A model generated the notes under the pieces. It made no database searches. It saw nothing but the letters and a program-made list of their open reading frames with translations, and was not told where the DNA came from. From Iris pallida (taxonomy: Eukaryota > Streptophyta > Magnoliopsida > Asparagales > Iridaceae): 64,000 bases of DNA. The translations under genes and the position numbers were made by a program. This document shows positions 44,492 to 59,966 of the stretch, piece after piece (positions within the stretch are counted from its first letter, which is position 1; each line of letters begins with the position of its first letter). The stretch covers positions 32,918,827-32,982,826 of the forward strand of contig JANAVB010029819.1 of the NCBI GenBank assembly GCA_029216955.1. The letters are read 5' to 3'.

Positions 44492-47400
44492 TGTAACACC
44501 CAGTTTTCCAAATGAGGGTAATTTTGAAATTTTGTAATTTTAATCTTTTAATAATGATATTTTAAATCATGATATAATTTTTGGTAATTTTTAAATTATT
44601 TTAAAACTATTTTAAATCATGACTTATGATTTTAGTGTTTTGATAGTGTAACACTAGAGACAGCTTAACCTAGAGCCTAGCCCTGTGATTAGGGTGTTTC
44701 ATTTATCATTTCCAGTTTGAGAGTATTTTGTCATTTTTTTATTTAATTAAATTTAATATATATTATTGGAAATTTAATATATTATTATTAATGGTATTAT
44801 TTTAATATTATTTAATTGATTGCCATGTTTTGTGATTAGCCTAACTTGGTTTGGACCTAACCTAGATTAGTCGTAGCTAGTCTTAGCTAACCATGGTTAG
44901 TGATAGTTAGTATTATTTAGATTTATTAGAATTAATGTGATTTTTAGTGATTTTAGTATAATTGATTTTGGTCCTATAGTTGACTTTGACTAGTGTTGAC
45001 TAGGAGACTAACCTAGAGACTAACCTAGGTCATGACTACTTGGTTAGGTTAAGTAACCTTAGCTTGACCTAAGTTAGTGATAATTAACTCATTATAATTA
45101 GTTTGGGGAAATTAGGAATTTATTTGATTAAGGAATGGCTTGTGATTTCACAAGTCATTAAATGACTTAAAGCCTTTAAGGCCCAACCCAACCAAGTGAA
45201 CCTAAACCTAGCCCATTCCAGCCCATGGCAGCCACACTTAGGTCATTCCCCCTATTTAATTCCCTCCTAGAAATTAGGGCTAGGCTCCATTGGGATTATT
45301 GCAAGTTTGGAAAGAGGTGAGTCCCCATCTTCCTTAAATCATAAAAATTCCTATTTAGCTCCTTTTCCACCCAAATCATTTGCATTAGGACCTAAAATTA
45401 TTGTACTTGCTGTTGTTATTGAGAGATTTCAGGGAATACACAATTTGTGGATATTTTGGGAGCTTGAGGAACCATTTTATTTGGGGCTTTTTTGTGGATT
45501 TGCACCATAGGTAAATTTCTAATCTATTCCATAAAATTACTGTTTATTTTCATTTCTAGGATGCCCTAGCCCTAACCTAACAGTAGGATTAGCTAACCCT
45601 AGAATTTGAGTCCATTACGTGTCCGTATCGGACACGTATCTACATGTATAGGAATGTGTTCGACGAAATGCCCCAAAGGACATTTTGTTTGATTTTGTGA
45701 AATATTTTTGAATAGGAAAATAGGATTAGACCTCGCTTATGCATTTCTATTGCACTGAGCATGATTTAGCGTCGTGTCGAGTCGCACAGACACGCGGACA
45801 CGCGGTCGAGCACGCGCGTGCGCTGGCAGAATTTATGCCCTGCTACTCGGGCTAGATTCCGAACTGGACACGACGTTTTGGCCCACAAAATTTGACACAC
45901 GTGTCGTGTCCATGACTGACACGGGGTTCCCCAAGTGGTTCGACCCTTCGTGTCATGTCGGACACGCATTTGCGTGTGCACGTGTTATGCACTGTGCGTA
46001 CACTGTGTGTACCTGTGTGTTGAGATTGGTCCTCTGTGTCTAATTCAATTTAATTAGTTTTAATTCATGTTTTTAGTTGATAATTAGATCTAAATATGAT
46101 GTATTATCTATGGTTAATTAGGTTTACATGTTGGTTTAAGTTTTGATGTGAATATTAGATTCGAATGGGTTAAAGTTCACATAGCTGATACCATTCCTGA
46201 TACATGTATTGTTCAGTATTTTTCTAACCTTTTAATTTCCTGTGTAATGATGTTCTTCACTGATTTTGACCCCCACATATTTGTTGATTTGGGTTAATGC
46301 AATGTTGCATTCGAAATTGGGCTTTTGTATGTGTTATTGGAAATTGGCATGTGAAGTGATTCAATTTTTGATTAACTGATTTGATAGACTGGGATTTCAT
46401 TTGTTAAACTGGAAATTGATATTAGTTTGTGTTCTCAATTAACTGTTTAAACCTGAGAAGTGATTTAAATTCTGAAAACCTGATTTGATTTCCCTTCCAT
46501 CTTGTTAATAAGCTGAAATAATGCATTGATTCATTTTAAAGCCTGTGATTCGAAGTAGTGATTATCATTAACAGTTTTTTCTATTTCCCTTTAACACTTT
46601 TCCCTGTCAACTGTAACTGAGAACTGGGTTCCCTTCCTTTTTGCATTGTATATAGTTCACTGTAACTGAGTTTCAATTTAAGATGCTGATTTTCCTTAAA
46701 ATCTGAGATTACTTCCTTAATTAAAAACCTGAGATTTTTCTTCATTTTTTAAACTAAAATGTGATTCCTGATTCCCATTTACAAATGTATTCCCTGTTTC
46801 CCTATAAACACTGCCACTGTCTTCACATGTTCCCATTTCACTATCCTCTATATCACACACTAGTCTCACACCCTCACTCTCTTCACACACACAGAGGTTT
46901 CATTAATCTGTTTTGAACTGAATTCCTTTCTTTTTACTATCAACTGCAATGTTGGTCTTTTCCTTTTTATGAAAACTGAATTCCCTTTCCTGTTTCATAT
47001 TGATATATGTATACACTGTTTTTCCTATGGTTCACTGTTTTCCTAGCCTTCACTGTCCTAATTTCCTGCATAAACCCAGGTTTTCCTATTGCCATGCCAC
47101 GGTTCATTGTCACACACTCTTTAATCTAACACACACACTCATGTACACAGGTTCAACCATCACACTCTCTTGTCACATGCCACATTTCCCACACACACAC
47201 ACACATAAGTACACCACCACATTCGTTCCTATTTTCTATGTATATATATTGTGTAAAGTATATATATAGGTAATGTATGAATAATTAGGTATCCTATATA
47301 TATTATATAATGTGTGTGTATCTATATATATATTTGAGATATGATGCAATGTGTGAGATATATATATAGTAGTCTATAGGTTATGTATATTCCATATTAT

Positions 47401-48776
47401 ATTATAGCCATATCAATGTGTAATATAGGTTAGATATATTGTCATGTGTGTAATGTTATGGTTTGGCTTATGGCATGATATTGCCTAGTAAGCCTAGATT
47501 AGTCTTGTTAGGACTTAGAATGGCTTGTTAGACCTAGAATAGACTAGTTGACTTAGGTTTGACTTGGTTGACCTAGTTTGACTTCTAGGGTTGACCAGAG
47601 TTGACCAAGAGTTGACTTTGGTCTAGATTAACCTAGATTCATGTAGAATGCATAGTAGTGCATCTTCTTATCATTCTGGACTTGTTGTGACTTGTGCTGT
47701 TCTAATAGGAGCCAGACACCATTCCTCGGACAGTACTTTCAACTTGGACATTTAGTTAGCAGGCGAGTACATTCTCTGATCATTTCATATCTGTTTAGGA
47801 TTATATTCCTGCATTAGATTACTTTACATGATGCTGACACGTTGGAAACACGGATTAGTACTATATGGATCTGGTTGTGCGATGTTATACCCCTTAGCGG
47901 ATACATCGGGTATTTGTGTTCGTGTACTTTATCGGGAACATCGTGTACTCTTTGTATTTGTTACATTCGTGTACGAAACGTGTGAATCGTGTATAATCAT
48001 GTATTCACATGACCTTCGTGTACAATAACATAACTTAGCTGGATCCTCGTGTATTGATTGGGGCGGGGGAGTAGAAGTGGTTATGTATTCAATCCAGTAG
48101 ATTACTCGTGTACAAACCTCTGTAGATTACTCGTGTACAACATCGTGCCGTCTACATAACCATCTTGTGCTCTGAATCACTAGCACTGTTAGTTCTCTAT
48201 ATATTGTAGCTATTTACTTACAGTCTCTCTCTTTTATCATATTATTTCTTCAGATCCTGTATCTTACTCTCTAGCATGTTTATATTTCCTAACCGGTTAT
48301 GATTTAGTTGAGATGTACTGTACTCGCTCCCATCCTGACTGGACCTGTTGAAAATTTTACAGTGAATAATGAGGCTCTGGTGTCTACTCCTCTTGGTGCA
48401 GCATTAGACATCACTAGAGACATGGACCCACTAGCAGTGGATGACACTCCTTAGACTAGGATGTCTTTACTTTTCTGGATCACTGTATATAGATTCTGAG
48501 ATATTTTGGGTTATGTATTTATTTTTAGACACTTAGAATTATGGATTATATTTCTGTGCTTTCATTCTGGATATTTATCTATCTATCTTCATCTTGTTCT
48601 ACCTTAGTTGTGATTGAGATATATTCTGTTATGTCACCCCCATTCGGGGAGTATAACTGTTTCTTACCTTTAGCTGTTAGATGTTGTGACCTAGGACAGC
48701 ATTCTACAGCCGACACTGAGGCATAGGCTGGGCGTTGTTACGTCTCGTGCCCTCACAGTGGGTGCGGGTCGTGACA
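44492..48776 (+). repeat. Element D' 3' LTR
   Basis: TGTAACACCC...CGTGACA, 4285 bp, preceded by CTAAGGTGGGTAGGAT. Copy of 15290-19558. Confidence 0.9.
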
Positions 48777-50797
48777 GCCGAGCTCTATATAGGATTCACC
48801 TATATCCTGATCAGGAACACGAGAGAGAGAGATGGAAATTCACGAAACCCTAACTCCGCCACCCCCACCTCCAGTCGAGGGGCGATCCTGTGGACCACTC
48901 GCCGGCCACAATCGCACACCGGAGAACGCCTGGGCCGGCCAGACAGTGCGCGCGTGTGCGAAGCACAGGAAGAACGACAGCAGCATCAACCCAAACATCC
49001 AACTTTGTGGGTAAAGTTCTTCCCCTGTACTCCTTCATTTTGCGCTTCGTAAATTAGTCCGGAGAGCCTATATAACCCTCTCGAGATCCCACCAAGGAGA
49101 CTTGAAGATAGCATCACAACCCGCCCAGAAACTGGACGCCAATATCGACAAAAACCTGTTCGAAAATAGGGCATATAACAGTCCAATCACCTACGTTTGG
49201 AGATCAATTTCGATCGATCTAACGCCAGATTAGAAATTCTATTTAAACACACTTTTAGACAACATGTAGGGCTCCACAACCCAATTCACAGAAGTCGATT
49301 TTATCCACGCGCCGAGAAATCGGATCCCGAAGTTGACCGAAAATTTATTTTAAAAACTAGAAATTTGCTCCGATACCACGTGCGTCCCGCCAAACCGAGC
49401 GACTTGGTCGCGAACAGAAAGCATCGAAAGGTGCGTAATAGCTTCGTGGACGTGTGGGCTTTGACGGAATTCAAATTGGTCGCGTGTGCGCGACGAATTT
49501 GATTCGTATCCGTCGAAATTTACTGTATCGGCCTCTGTGCAAATTTCTGAATTACTTCGTGCACGTTCGTCAGATCAAGACGAAACATGCGCAAACAGGA
49601 CCGTATCGTTTTTCTGGTCCTGTATGCCAAGTTTGTTCCAATTCTGAGACAGTTGAATCGGAACGCCGTTTTGCGGGCCCCACGGTCCGATTCAACGGGC
49701 GATTTTGTGCACGGTCCGCCGGAATCCAACTTTGGACATACGGTTGGGTTCGTATCGAAAAACCGAACATGTTGACATATAGTTTGACGACTTTAGAGAC
49801 CGTTGACTCTGGCACGCTTTTTGATGCAAAGCGGATCCAACAACGGACACCGTTTTGACCTAAAATTACCGTTTTCCCCTGTGTTCAGAATTGGACTTAA
49901 GGACAGGCAATTCTAGCTATTTTGACTATTCTGAGAACATCGGTAATGTTTATTTCAGCATCCGGAGACTGTTGTACGAGTTTTGTCTATTGTGGCACAC
50001 CGAGTAGTTCAGATTATCGGTTTCACCAGCACAGGACCACAGGCGAGTACAGTTTATTGTCTGTATTTCGATATTGATTTTTACTATATTTTATTGATTG
50101 GCCATTGGTTATGTAATTTTTATATTCTATTATAAATTATTGAGTCGGGAATGAGAAGTACCAAGGATGTGTGATCCGACCGTAGATATTGTTTATTTTT
50201 TTCAAGTAGACCTCGTAGACATTGTTTATTTTCTGCAAGTAGACCTCGTAGACATTGTTTATTTTTGTGCAAGTAGACCTCGTAGACCTCGCGGTGTAGT
50301 GTCCCAGACTGATCACATATCAAAGGTACTTCTAACAGTTGGGGAAGTATTTTGTGTCTATTTATTTGCTATTGGTTTTCTGTATTTTCTGTTTATTTTC
50401 AAAAAACATGTAATTGATGTCTAACCTCTGTTGTATAGTCATTTTTATTTATTGAAATTACATTCAGTGAATTGTGCTCGTTCCATTCCTGACTGGAAAC
50501 TAATATTTTTCGGGTTAGTTGTGGCTTCACTTAGCTTGAGAGATTCGGGTGTACTTGCAGACAGAAACCTAGAAATAGATAGAAGATGTATCAATTTATT
50601 TTATTGTAAAATCTTGTATTTTCTTTAATTATAAATATTGTAAATATTGTAACAAATTTAGAAATGTGAATGAGCATCAAATGTTATATTTTGAGCATTT
50701 ATTTCTTGCGGGCGTGACAGCGTTCTACCGCCGACTCTGCGGCATAGGCTGGCTTGGACATGTCTCGTATCCGGAAAAGCGGGTACGGGTTGTTACA
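48777..50797 (+). repeat. Element C' 5' LTR, second part
   Basis: Copy of 19559-21572, with TATA box 49068-49075, tandem repeat 50183-50282 and terminal hairpin module just before 50797. Open frames of up to 134 codons are unrecognised on both strands. Confidence 0.9.
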
Positions 50798-53700
50798 AGT
50801 TTTTGTGGTGGCCCATGCAGATCAATTTTCACAAAAGATTACGAACTCGTGATGGTACTTAAGTTAGTCGTACCATTGCGAGCCTGCAACTAGAAAATGC
50901 TCACTCACAACTTAGATTAACTTGATTTAAGAGAATTACTAGGACTAGGAGTCCCTTGTTCAAATTGACCGTTGGGTAGTTAAGGTTATTAGACAGGCCA
51001 TACAATTTAGATAGCTTGCTAGATCCCTATTGGTACACTATTGCTTTTGATATGACGGTTATGAACCCGTGGGTATATTACTCACTTGACTAGTTAGGCT
51101 TTCCTTAGAACTAAGGCTTAATCTTGATAAATTGTTCAATTTTTCTTTTGCTCTATTTAGATATAGATCTTATATCATAACTTAAAATTGTCTATTTAAA
51201 ATCCTATTTTTGTCGAAAGGAATTAGTTCAAATTTTCTGATTCTATTATTCGCATACAAATCTCGATGTAGATTGATTTGAGATTTTCCCTCAACCATTG
51301 AAATGCATATGAAATAGATACTAGAATGTTTGTATTTCTTTCGTCTTTAGTTATTTCCTCCATGTTAAATCTTTTATTTTAAGTGTTGTGACTGATAGGA
51401 CAAATACCTACGCTTTATTTTTAGTCAACTTGTTTGAATCTCTAGAAGCTCATGAATTTTTACGGATACAGTTAAAAGAATGTTAGTTAACTCATAATGG
51501 TTAGACAGCAGCGCACTGTCGTCAATTATTTGAGGGTGGAGAATGTGGGTTCACTGCAGCCATCAGCGCACTGGCAAGGCACAACCCATAGAATTGAAAT
51601 CCTTTCGAAGAACCATAGTTTATGGAACATTGCTAAAACTATGTCCTCTTGACCTCTTTAGATCTTAGATACCCTTGTGTCAATATAAGGTAGAGTACCT
51701 GATAGCTGATCACGTCTGAACCATGGAACCAAGGGTTTACCACAGCCAGAATATACGGACGAGGCATAATCCTCGGTAAAATGACTTAAGACGGGATTAC
51801 AAGTTTAGGATACCATAAAAGATAGTAGGATGCCTATATAAGCAAGAACACTAGTTAAGGCTTTGATTCTCTCAAAGCTCGAACCAATTGTGCCTCATTT
51901 CAAAAATCTCACATATTTATATTTTGACTCTCTTGACCAATGCTGCTATTACAACCTAGTTTTTGCAAGCTTACTCTTTTATCGAGCTTGATTCAAGACA
52001 TATGTTTATTGGGGACGCCCGCTAACATATTGTTTAATCAGAATCATTGTATTACGGTCTGATCAACCATGATGCATTTGGTTCGCTCTTCATTTAATTA
52101 TACTACGTGGAATGAGATATAGAGGTATCTAGGATCTCATCCGCGACTGCTTTGACAATTCCTCTTGAAATACTATATTCGCCTTTGAATCACGTAATTA
52201 TACTTAGTGACCCCTTTCTTGAACTCCTTATTGGCTTTGTCTTTCACTGATTTGGAAAGACAAAAGCTCGTAATTGATAGATAGATATAGAGTATTTTCC
52301 ATGGCTATGAAAGTTGTACACGTAAGTGTAGCTAACATCGGCCAGCTCTGTGACTGGAACCTTGCCTTGAGTTACTCATCCTCCCTTCGACACTAAACCC
52401 ACTATCTTGATCTTCTAGTCATTGGAGTCAGAGAATGATTAGGATCGTTTCCTTGAATCGAATGCCAACCTAGGAGACTATCTATCCTCAAGAGACCAAA
52501 TATTGTGAGCCTCTAATTATTTGTTGAAGCTTGCTTCAACTAGAACCCTTGTGACGATAGTCTGGTAGGTTTGACACACATAGAAATTTACGACCCAGTT
52601 GTTAGGAACCTTTTCATACGATGTGCCTTAGAGCTGGTTACTCCGTCGATAACTCTTGTACACCATGGACGGGTAGATCATTCTATTCTATCAACCATGC
52701 GTCATATTACACACTCGTTTTCCATTTAGTAAGGAATGACCCTTGACTTGACTTATATCTAATGTATCTCGTTACGTCGTGCCTTATTCTTTATTAACAA
52801 GAGACGAGGTACAATATCCGGACTTTGAAATCCTTCTAACCTCATTATTCCTAAAACCATATCCTAGCTTCTAAGGTGGGTAGACTGTAAGCCTTCTTGG
52901 GATATACGAGGATTATCGATTGATTAGAATAATTTTTCCATTAGAATGATAGTTAGTGCCCCATGGACTTCCACTTTCCATTTAGATTATTTTGTGCCCT
53001 GGCCGTGTCATTAATATTCGGAGCACGAGACCAGCTGTTATCTTCCAACAAAATTCACATGCAAGGTCTAGACGAGTCCACCTTCATCTAGATATATCAC
53101 GTCCCACTCAAACACGTCCTCTTGTACTCAGTTTTTATGGTACGACTTTCAGGACGAAAGGACGAGTTATAACCCTTACTATAATACCGGTATGCTTTCT
53201 GACTTTCATTAGAGCTTCAACTTCGACTCGAATCTTTCAACCCAATATATGGTTGTGATCTACTCGAAGCCTACTACGCACATGTCACTAGTGTGTCACA
53301 CAATTGTGTCTCCTCATGCTACTTAAAAACAAAAGTCACTGAAGGCACATTTTTGGGCTTGAAGGACCTAGCTAACTAACCTGACAGGCAACTAGCTCAA
53401 CCCTTGGATAGAAACCTATTCTAGGATACCCTAATCTAGTAGGAAGAGTTTTATCATTGGGATCTTGTCCAATCCATATAGATTAAAATCCAATGTTCAT
53501 CCAACCAACGACTGATGTCTAAATAGAGAACCCAGTAGAACCCATCCATGCATACCACCGTATTTGGACTATAAGACCGAACTAATTGAAATAGGTCCCT
53601 ATACCTATTTTGTAGTCCCCACCTCTTAGACTGGAAAGACATTCGTAACCCTTACCTGGAAGTCGCAAGACGATCTTGTAGTGCACCTTTATCCCTTGCT

Positions 53701-54393
53701 CGTGTGTTTAGATAACCACGGAAAAGATCACAATCTTGATTTCTCAAATTCAGTCCTATTTTGGGACGTTGTTTAGAACTCCGAGAACAGAATTTCTGTA
53801 TTGCACGGATTGCAAGCCCCTCTAAGAAACAAGTGCTCTTCGACGTAGCAAGTGACTGAACTAGAGTAGCCCAATCTAGCAAATAAGGCTGTGGTTCATA
53901 AACTCCCTTTCTATCTGTAACAATGGATACTCTCCACTGCTCTTGAAACTTCACAGTTTCTTCCAATTATTCTGCCTTATCTTCCTGTCCTCCCTACTTC
54001 GGAGCGACAGTAGTCATGCTTATTAGACTTTATCAATATTTCTTAGCTACTTGTGTAAATTTGTTGCATATTAAATTTTGGGTTGCTTGATGGATAAGAG
54101 AGGATTATATATGCCATGTACAGTAGATATCTATTGGTAGAAATTTTAGCAGTTAGTTGGAAGATTATAAAGTTGTAGCGATAGAAGATTTGATGGGGTA
54201 ACGTGACCAAAGGTGGGTAGAAGTCCTCCAGTATTCAGAATTACGAAATGGCTAGGAGGAGGTATACATATTTCTGAGAAATTAAATTTGAAAAGATTGT
54301 GGTAATAGTAGATTTATTCTATTTATTTTTGAATTTTAGGTATGTTTATGAGTTGAATTTCGAGGACGAAATTATTTTTAAGTTGGGTAGATT
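50798..54393 (+). other. Element C' internal region, no recognisable coding capacity
   Basis: Copy of 21573-25164, with primer site 50806-50820, hairpin 50846-50882 and polypurine tract just before 54394. The few substitutions from the left block include T to C near 52378 and C to T near 53271. Confidence 0.7.
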
Positions 54394-54815
54394 TGTAGCT
54401 CCCCTTCCGGAATATTTTTTAAATATTTTATTTAAATTGTGATTTTTAGATTTTATAAATAGTTATTTAGTTTATTATTACTGGCTATATTATTATTGTC
54501 AATAAATGTTATATATATACTTGTTCATATTTATAAAAAATAGGCTCTACATTGGAATGATGCTTTCGGATTTATTTAGAATTTATGGAGTATATTATAT
54601 AAGTATATATATAAATATATACATAAGTAAATATGTATCTAGATATATATATATAGAGTAAATAAACACATATATAAATACGTGTGTATGTATATATAAA
54701 AATATACTATATATGTGTATGTGTGTATATGTATATATATAAATAAATATTATATATGTATGTATGTGCATGTATGTATAAATATATAAAAGTATACGTG
54801 TGTATATATATATAT

Positions 54816-54912
<97 letters not shown>

Positions 54913-55502
54913 TAAGAAAAAAATATATACATGTATAGTATAAAAAAAAAGAAAAAGAAAAAGAAAAAAGGGAATAAAATAAGAAAGCAGCCCAGAACCG
55001 GCCAGCTAATCCCCCAGGCCCAGCCAGTGGGCCAGCAAGCCACAGGAACCCGACCTTAATATTCCTCCAACCGAGCTCTATACAGGATTCACCTATATCC
55101 CGATCAGGAACACGAGAGAGAGATGGAAATTCACGAAACCCTAACTCCGCCACCCCCACCTCCAATCGAGGGGCAACCCCGTGGACCACTCGCTGGCCAC
55201 AGTCGCACGCCGGACAACGCCTGGGCCGTCCAGACAGTGCGCGCGCGTACGAAGCACAGGAAGAACGACAACAGCATCAGCCCAAACATCCAACTTTGTG
55301 GGTAAAATTTCTTTCCTTGTACTCCGTCATTTTGCGTTTTGTAAATTAGTCCGAAGAGCCTATATAACCCTCTCGAGATCCCACCAAGGGGACTTGAGGA
55401 TAGCATCACAACCTGTCCAGAAACTGGACGCCAATATCGACAAAAACCTGTTCGAAAATAGGACATATAACAGTCCAATCACCCACGTTTGGAGATCGAT
55501 TT
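54394..55502 (+). repeat. Element C' 3' LTR up to E'
   Basis: Copy of 25165-26277. The TA tract at about 54830-54905 is uninterrupted here, whereas the left copy has a TGTAAATATATTAT interruption. Confidence 0.9.
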
Positions 55503-57160
55503 TGTCACGACCCGCACCCTAGAGTAAGGGCATGAGACATGGGTACGTCCAGCCTACGCCGCAGTGTCGACGGTAGAACGCTGTCGTAGGTCAACATACA
55601 TCTAACAATATATCTCTAAACAGTTTATACTCCCCGAATGGGGGTGACATAGCAGTAAATAAACTCAATCACAACTAAGGAAGAGATAGCACGATATGAA
55701 ATAGAACTCAAGGGAAAATAGATGATAAAGTAGTCTAAGATAATCCCAGCAAATATCCTGAGGTACATGGTCTCAAATACTGAATGAAAGAATATATACA
55801 ACTCAGAATAGAATAAAATCTAGCTAAACATGTCTCAAGACTACATAAGATAAGATAAGCCTAACTAACTAGTCTAGGCAATGGGGGTGTTGTCCTCAGC
55901 TAGAGCTGGGTCCTCCTGAGGGTCCAGCTCGCAAGTGTCGTCTAGGGCTGCCCCGTAGAAGGTATCCACACAGGCCTCCTCCTCGTCCTCTGTAATATTT
56001 TCAACATGTCCAGTCAGGACAGGAGCGAGTACAGTACATCTCAACAGTTCATAGCAGGTTAGAAAATATAATCATGCAGTAAAGTAAGATACAGGTGCTG
56101 AAGAATACAGTATGTAAACAGAGAAAGAGAACTGTAATAGAAATATCTACTATAAGTAAGGAACTAACAGTGGCTAGTGGGTCAGAGTACAGGATAACAC
56201 ATATGAACAGAACAGATTTGTACATGATCTACACTAAGGAGTTTCACATGATCTACACTACTATGGAATTGTTCACATGACTACTAGCACTCCCCCGTTT
56301 CCCCAATCAATACACAAGGATCTAAGCAGGTTATGTTATTATGCATGATATCACATGGGAGCCCATGAAAGGGTGTACATGATAGTATACATGAGGGCTC
56401 TGTGAACATGAGAGTACATGATTCACAAGAGTGTACATGTATGGTGAAAGCGCAGGAGTACATGATGAAAATGAAACGCATATGACACAATGTACCCGAT
56501 GCCCCCAAGGGGGATAACATCGCATGAAGAGATCCATATAGTACCAATCCGTGATAATGTCGTGACAGCACAAGTAAAGTAATTTAATGCAGGAAAAATA
56601 ATTCTAAGCAGGATATGAAATGATCAGAGAATGTACTCGCCTGGTATCCGAGTGTCCAATAAGAGAGTACTGTTCGAGGAGTGGTATCTGGCTCCTAATC
56701 AGAACAGCACAAGTCACAACAAGTCTAAAATGGTAAAATGAAGTCCTACTATGCATTCTACATGATTCTAGGTCAATCTAGGCCAAAGTCAACTCTTGGT
56801 CAACTCTGGTCAACCCTAGAAGTCAAACTAGGTCAACCAAGTCTAGACTAGGTCAAGCTAGTCTATCTAGTCCAATCTAGACTATACTAGTCTATACTAA
56901 TCTAGTCTAGGTCTACCAAGGCTAAACTAGCCTATCAACATTCAATACAAGGCTATAAAACCTATCCTATCAATCAAGCACAACCCCAAACACAAACACT
57001 AATGACACACCAAATACATATACATGATACTAGTATATATGCCAATATATCTATTCATCCAATGCATGAATCTATACTAAATACTTATATATAAAATACA
57101 ACTTACATTATATATAGATACATATATTAGAGTTTACATTACATATATACTTTACATAAC

Positions 57161-57244
<84 letters not shown>

Positions 57245-59464
57245 TAGGAAAATAGGATAGGCATATAGAGAGGGTGAAAGGACATCATGGCAATGTGAGT
57301 GTCTATGTGTAGTGTTGTGAGGGATGTACGTATCATGGAATTTGTGAGAGGGCATGTGTCAATGGGAAAATAAGTGTGTGGCATGGTGTCATGAGAGTGT
57401 TAGGTGTAATATAAATCTGAAACAGTGGCAGTGTGTGTGTATGTAGTATGGCAGTTGTGTGAGGAGTGAGTGAATAGGTGTGTAGCTGTGTGTGTGTGTG
57501 GGAAGAAGAGTGGACTGTACAGGAATGTAAATGTGCAAAGGGAAATAACAGTTCAGATTTAGAGACTTCTAACTCAGTTTTTTACCACATGTGAAGCACC
57601 AACAAAATAGTTCATAATTGTTAAAACAGTTAACTAGTGTTCAGTTACAGCCAAATACCAATTCCCAGATTTCATACAACACTGGCAAACATTCCATAGT
57701 TCATAATAGAACTCAAAAATCAGTCTAAAACAGTTTATACAGTTCATGAAATTCCAGTTTTTAGTCAATTCTTGTATTCTCAGTTTTTAAGCCCAAACTA
57801 CAACCAAACAATCCCAAATTCGACACATATTTAAGAATCATGTAGGAGGACCAATACAGGAATTAAAACCAATATATTAACAGTAATAAATAGGTTAAAA
57901 TAGCTGGCAAATATCATATTTGAAAACTAGAAATTTACAGAAAACACATATATCAGCTGCTTTGGGGTAAATGAGAATTCAAATAGGAAATTAAACTAAA
58001 ACACGAATCCATTGGTCGGTAATTAATATATATAATACATATGTGTCCCACAATGTCATTGTGTCCAAACACGAGGACACAATGTGTCAAAACCAATCAA
58101 AACACAAAACGGTGTAATATCTGTGCTAATCCTCGTGCACGTGTTCACGGGTTTCGTGTGCACGACAGGATACGACACAACCCACGTGGTTGTGTCCCAG
58201 TGTTGACTAGGTCTAGGTCTAGGGCTAGGACACCCTGATTTAGGTCCATGACACGTGTGTCAGTGACACGACACACGTATCAGTGCCCTAAAAAAAACTG
58301 AACCCAGTTCAGTACAAAAGTAATGCACGTGTTCGTGCGTGTCCGACACGACACGTGGGGGTCTGAGACTCGACACACGTCGTGTCAGTCACGAGGACGA
58401 CCCATGTGTCAAGTGTCAAGTGTCAACGTGGCGTCTCCTGGCAGCTGTGGCCCCCGAACAGCAGGGGATCCAACCCGAGCACGCGCGCGTGTGTGCACCG
58501 CTTGTCCACGCATCGATTCCAACACAACCCGACACAAACACCACCTTAGAGGAACAGAAATCAATAAGCAATGATAAAACCTAGATTCCGATTCAAAAAT
58601 ATTGCACAAAAGAAATCGAAATGCCCTTTGAGGCATTTCGACAAACACTTAAGGACAGTTCCTGATACGTGTCCAAACGGACACGAAACTTATAAAACTC
58701 GATACGAAACCAATACAAACACTTAGGGGACTCCTAGGGCTTTCTGAATATGTAAAGAAATTAGAATTTCATTGAGGAATGAGGAAGTTACCTATAGTTG
58801 AACTTTCTAGAAAACCCCTTTTGTAGAGCTCTTCTCCTTGATATCCCAATCCAATCAAATCAACAACAAACTGAAATAAAACTTCAATAACAGCAAGAAT
58901 AGGTATATTAAAACCTAATGGAAGAAATTTGAATGAAAAAGGAAATGGAATGGAATTCTAGGGATTAAATGAAGTAGGAACAAACCTTGTTTTCTAAACT
59001 TGAGCTTTCCTAAAAAGAGGCAACCCTAAAATTAAGAGAGCATTTATAGGGTTGTGTTACCAAGGAGGATAGGGTGGCCGGCCACTTAGTCTAGGGCTTA
59101 GGGTTTTGCAATGTCTTGGGCTTTGGGCCAACCTACAAGGCTATGGCTTGAATTGATTTATTAATAGTTCTAAATAATAAGCCATGACTTATGACTTTCT
59201 AATTCCTATTGCTAACTAGAGTCTATTGACCAAACCAAGGGTTAGCTTAGGTTAGACTAGAGTCATATAACCTAACCAAGTCCCTACTAACTAGGGTTAG
59301 ATTCTAGGTTGGTCTACAAGGGTCAAAACTAGCCAAAGTCAACCTAGTCCAAACAATTCCAAAATAATTCCTAAAAATTCCCATAAATTCAAATAAATTC
59401 TAATAAATTTAAATTACCCCAAAAATGTCAAAAATACCATCAAACTAGAAATGTGGTAGTGACA
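55503..59464 (-). repeat. Element E' 3' LTR (3962 bp)
   Basis: Copy of 26278-30209. A long pure TA tract at about 57166-57240 replaces the shorter interrupted one of the left block. The CGTGTC-rich segment and inverted repeats lie at about 58050-58690. Confidence 0.92.
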
Positions 59465-59543
59465 AATCTACCCTTCTTAAAAGAATTTTGTCCTCGAAAT
59501 TGAAAGGCGAAATACAACTGATGAGAAGGATAGAAAGTATACC

Positions 59544-59966
59544 TCACGGTCCAAAAAGATAAGGGTAGCGCTCGCGCATCTCATCCTCCCGCTCCCTAGT
59601 AGACTCTTCTGGAGAATGATGTCTCCATGCGACGCATACCAAAGGTATCACCTGGTTCCTCAGAACCTTCTTCCGTCGATCCAGAATCTCTACTGGCTGC
59701 TCTGGATAGCTGAGAGAAGGCCCAACCTCAATCTCTGAATGATCGAGCACAAGGCTAGGATCAGCCACGTACCGTCTCAACTGTAATACATAGAATACGT
59801 TGTGGACCTCCACTAGCACAGGCGGTAAGTCTAGCCTGTATGCAACGTCACCGACTCTCCCGCTGATAACGAAAGGGCCGATGAAGCGCGGGCTAAGCTT
59901 TCCGCCTCCACCAAAACGTATTGTACCACGAGTCAGAGATATCCTCAAAAAAACCTGGTCTTCGAC
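59544..59966 (-). pseudogene. Element E' integrase C-terminus: GPY/F and chromodomain-like tail
   Basis: Same reading as 30288-30710: RFIGPFVISGRVG, then VHNVFYVLQLRRYV, LRNQVIPLV, VAWRHHSPEES, RYPYLFGP and stop. Joined in phase 0 to the core across 59967-60062. Confidence 0.82.

Larger units (their letters stand above)
37251..48776 (+). mobile_element. Element D' (right block), TR-GAG type
   Basis: 5' LTR 37251-41548, primer site 41557-41574, palindromic-loop hairpin 41583-41612, leader hairpin units from about 41890 to 42110, gag-like ORF 43637-44209, polypurine tract before 44492, 3' LTR 44492-48776. Same insertion point in C' with flanks GCCAT and GCCGA. Confidence 0.86.
36615..55502 (+). 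mobile_element. Element C' (right block), split by D'
   Basis: Copy of C: 5' LTR 36615-37250 and 48777-50797, primer site 50806-50820, hairpin 50846-50882, internal region 50798-54393 without coding capacity, 3' LTR 54394-55502. TATA boxes at 49068-49075 and 55360-55367; 33 bp tandem repeat at 50183-50282. The junctions with D' and E' are identical to the left block. Confidence 0.87.
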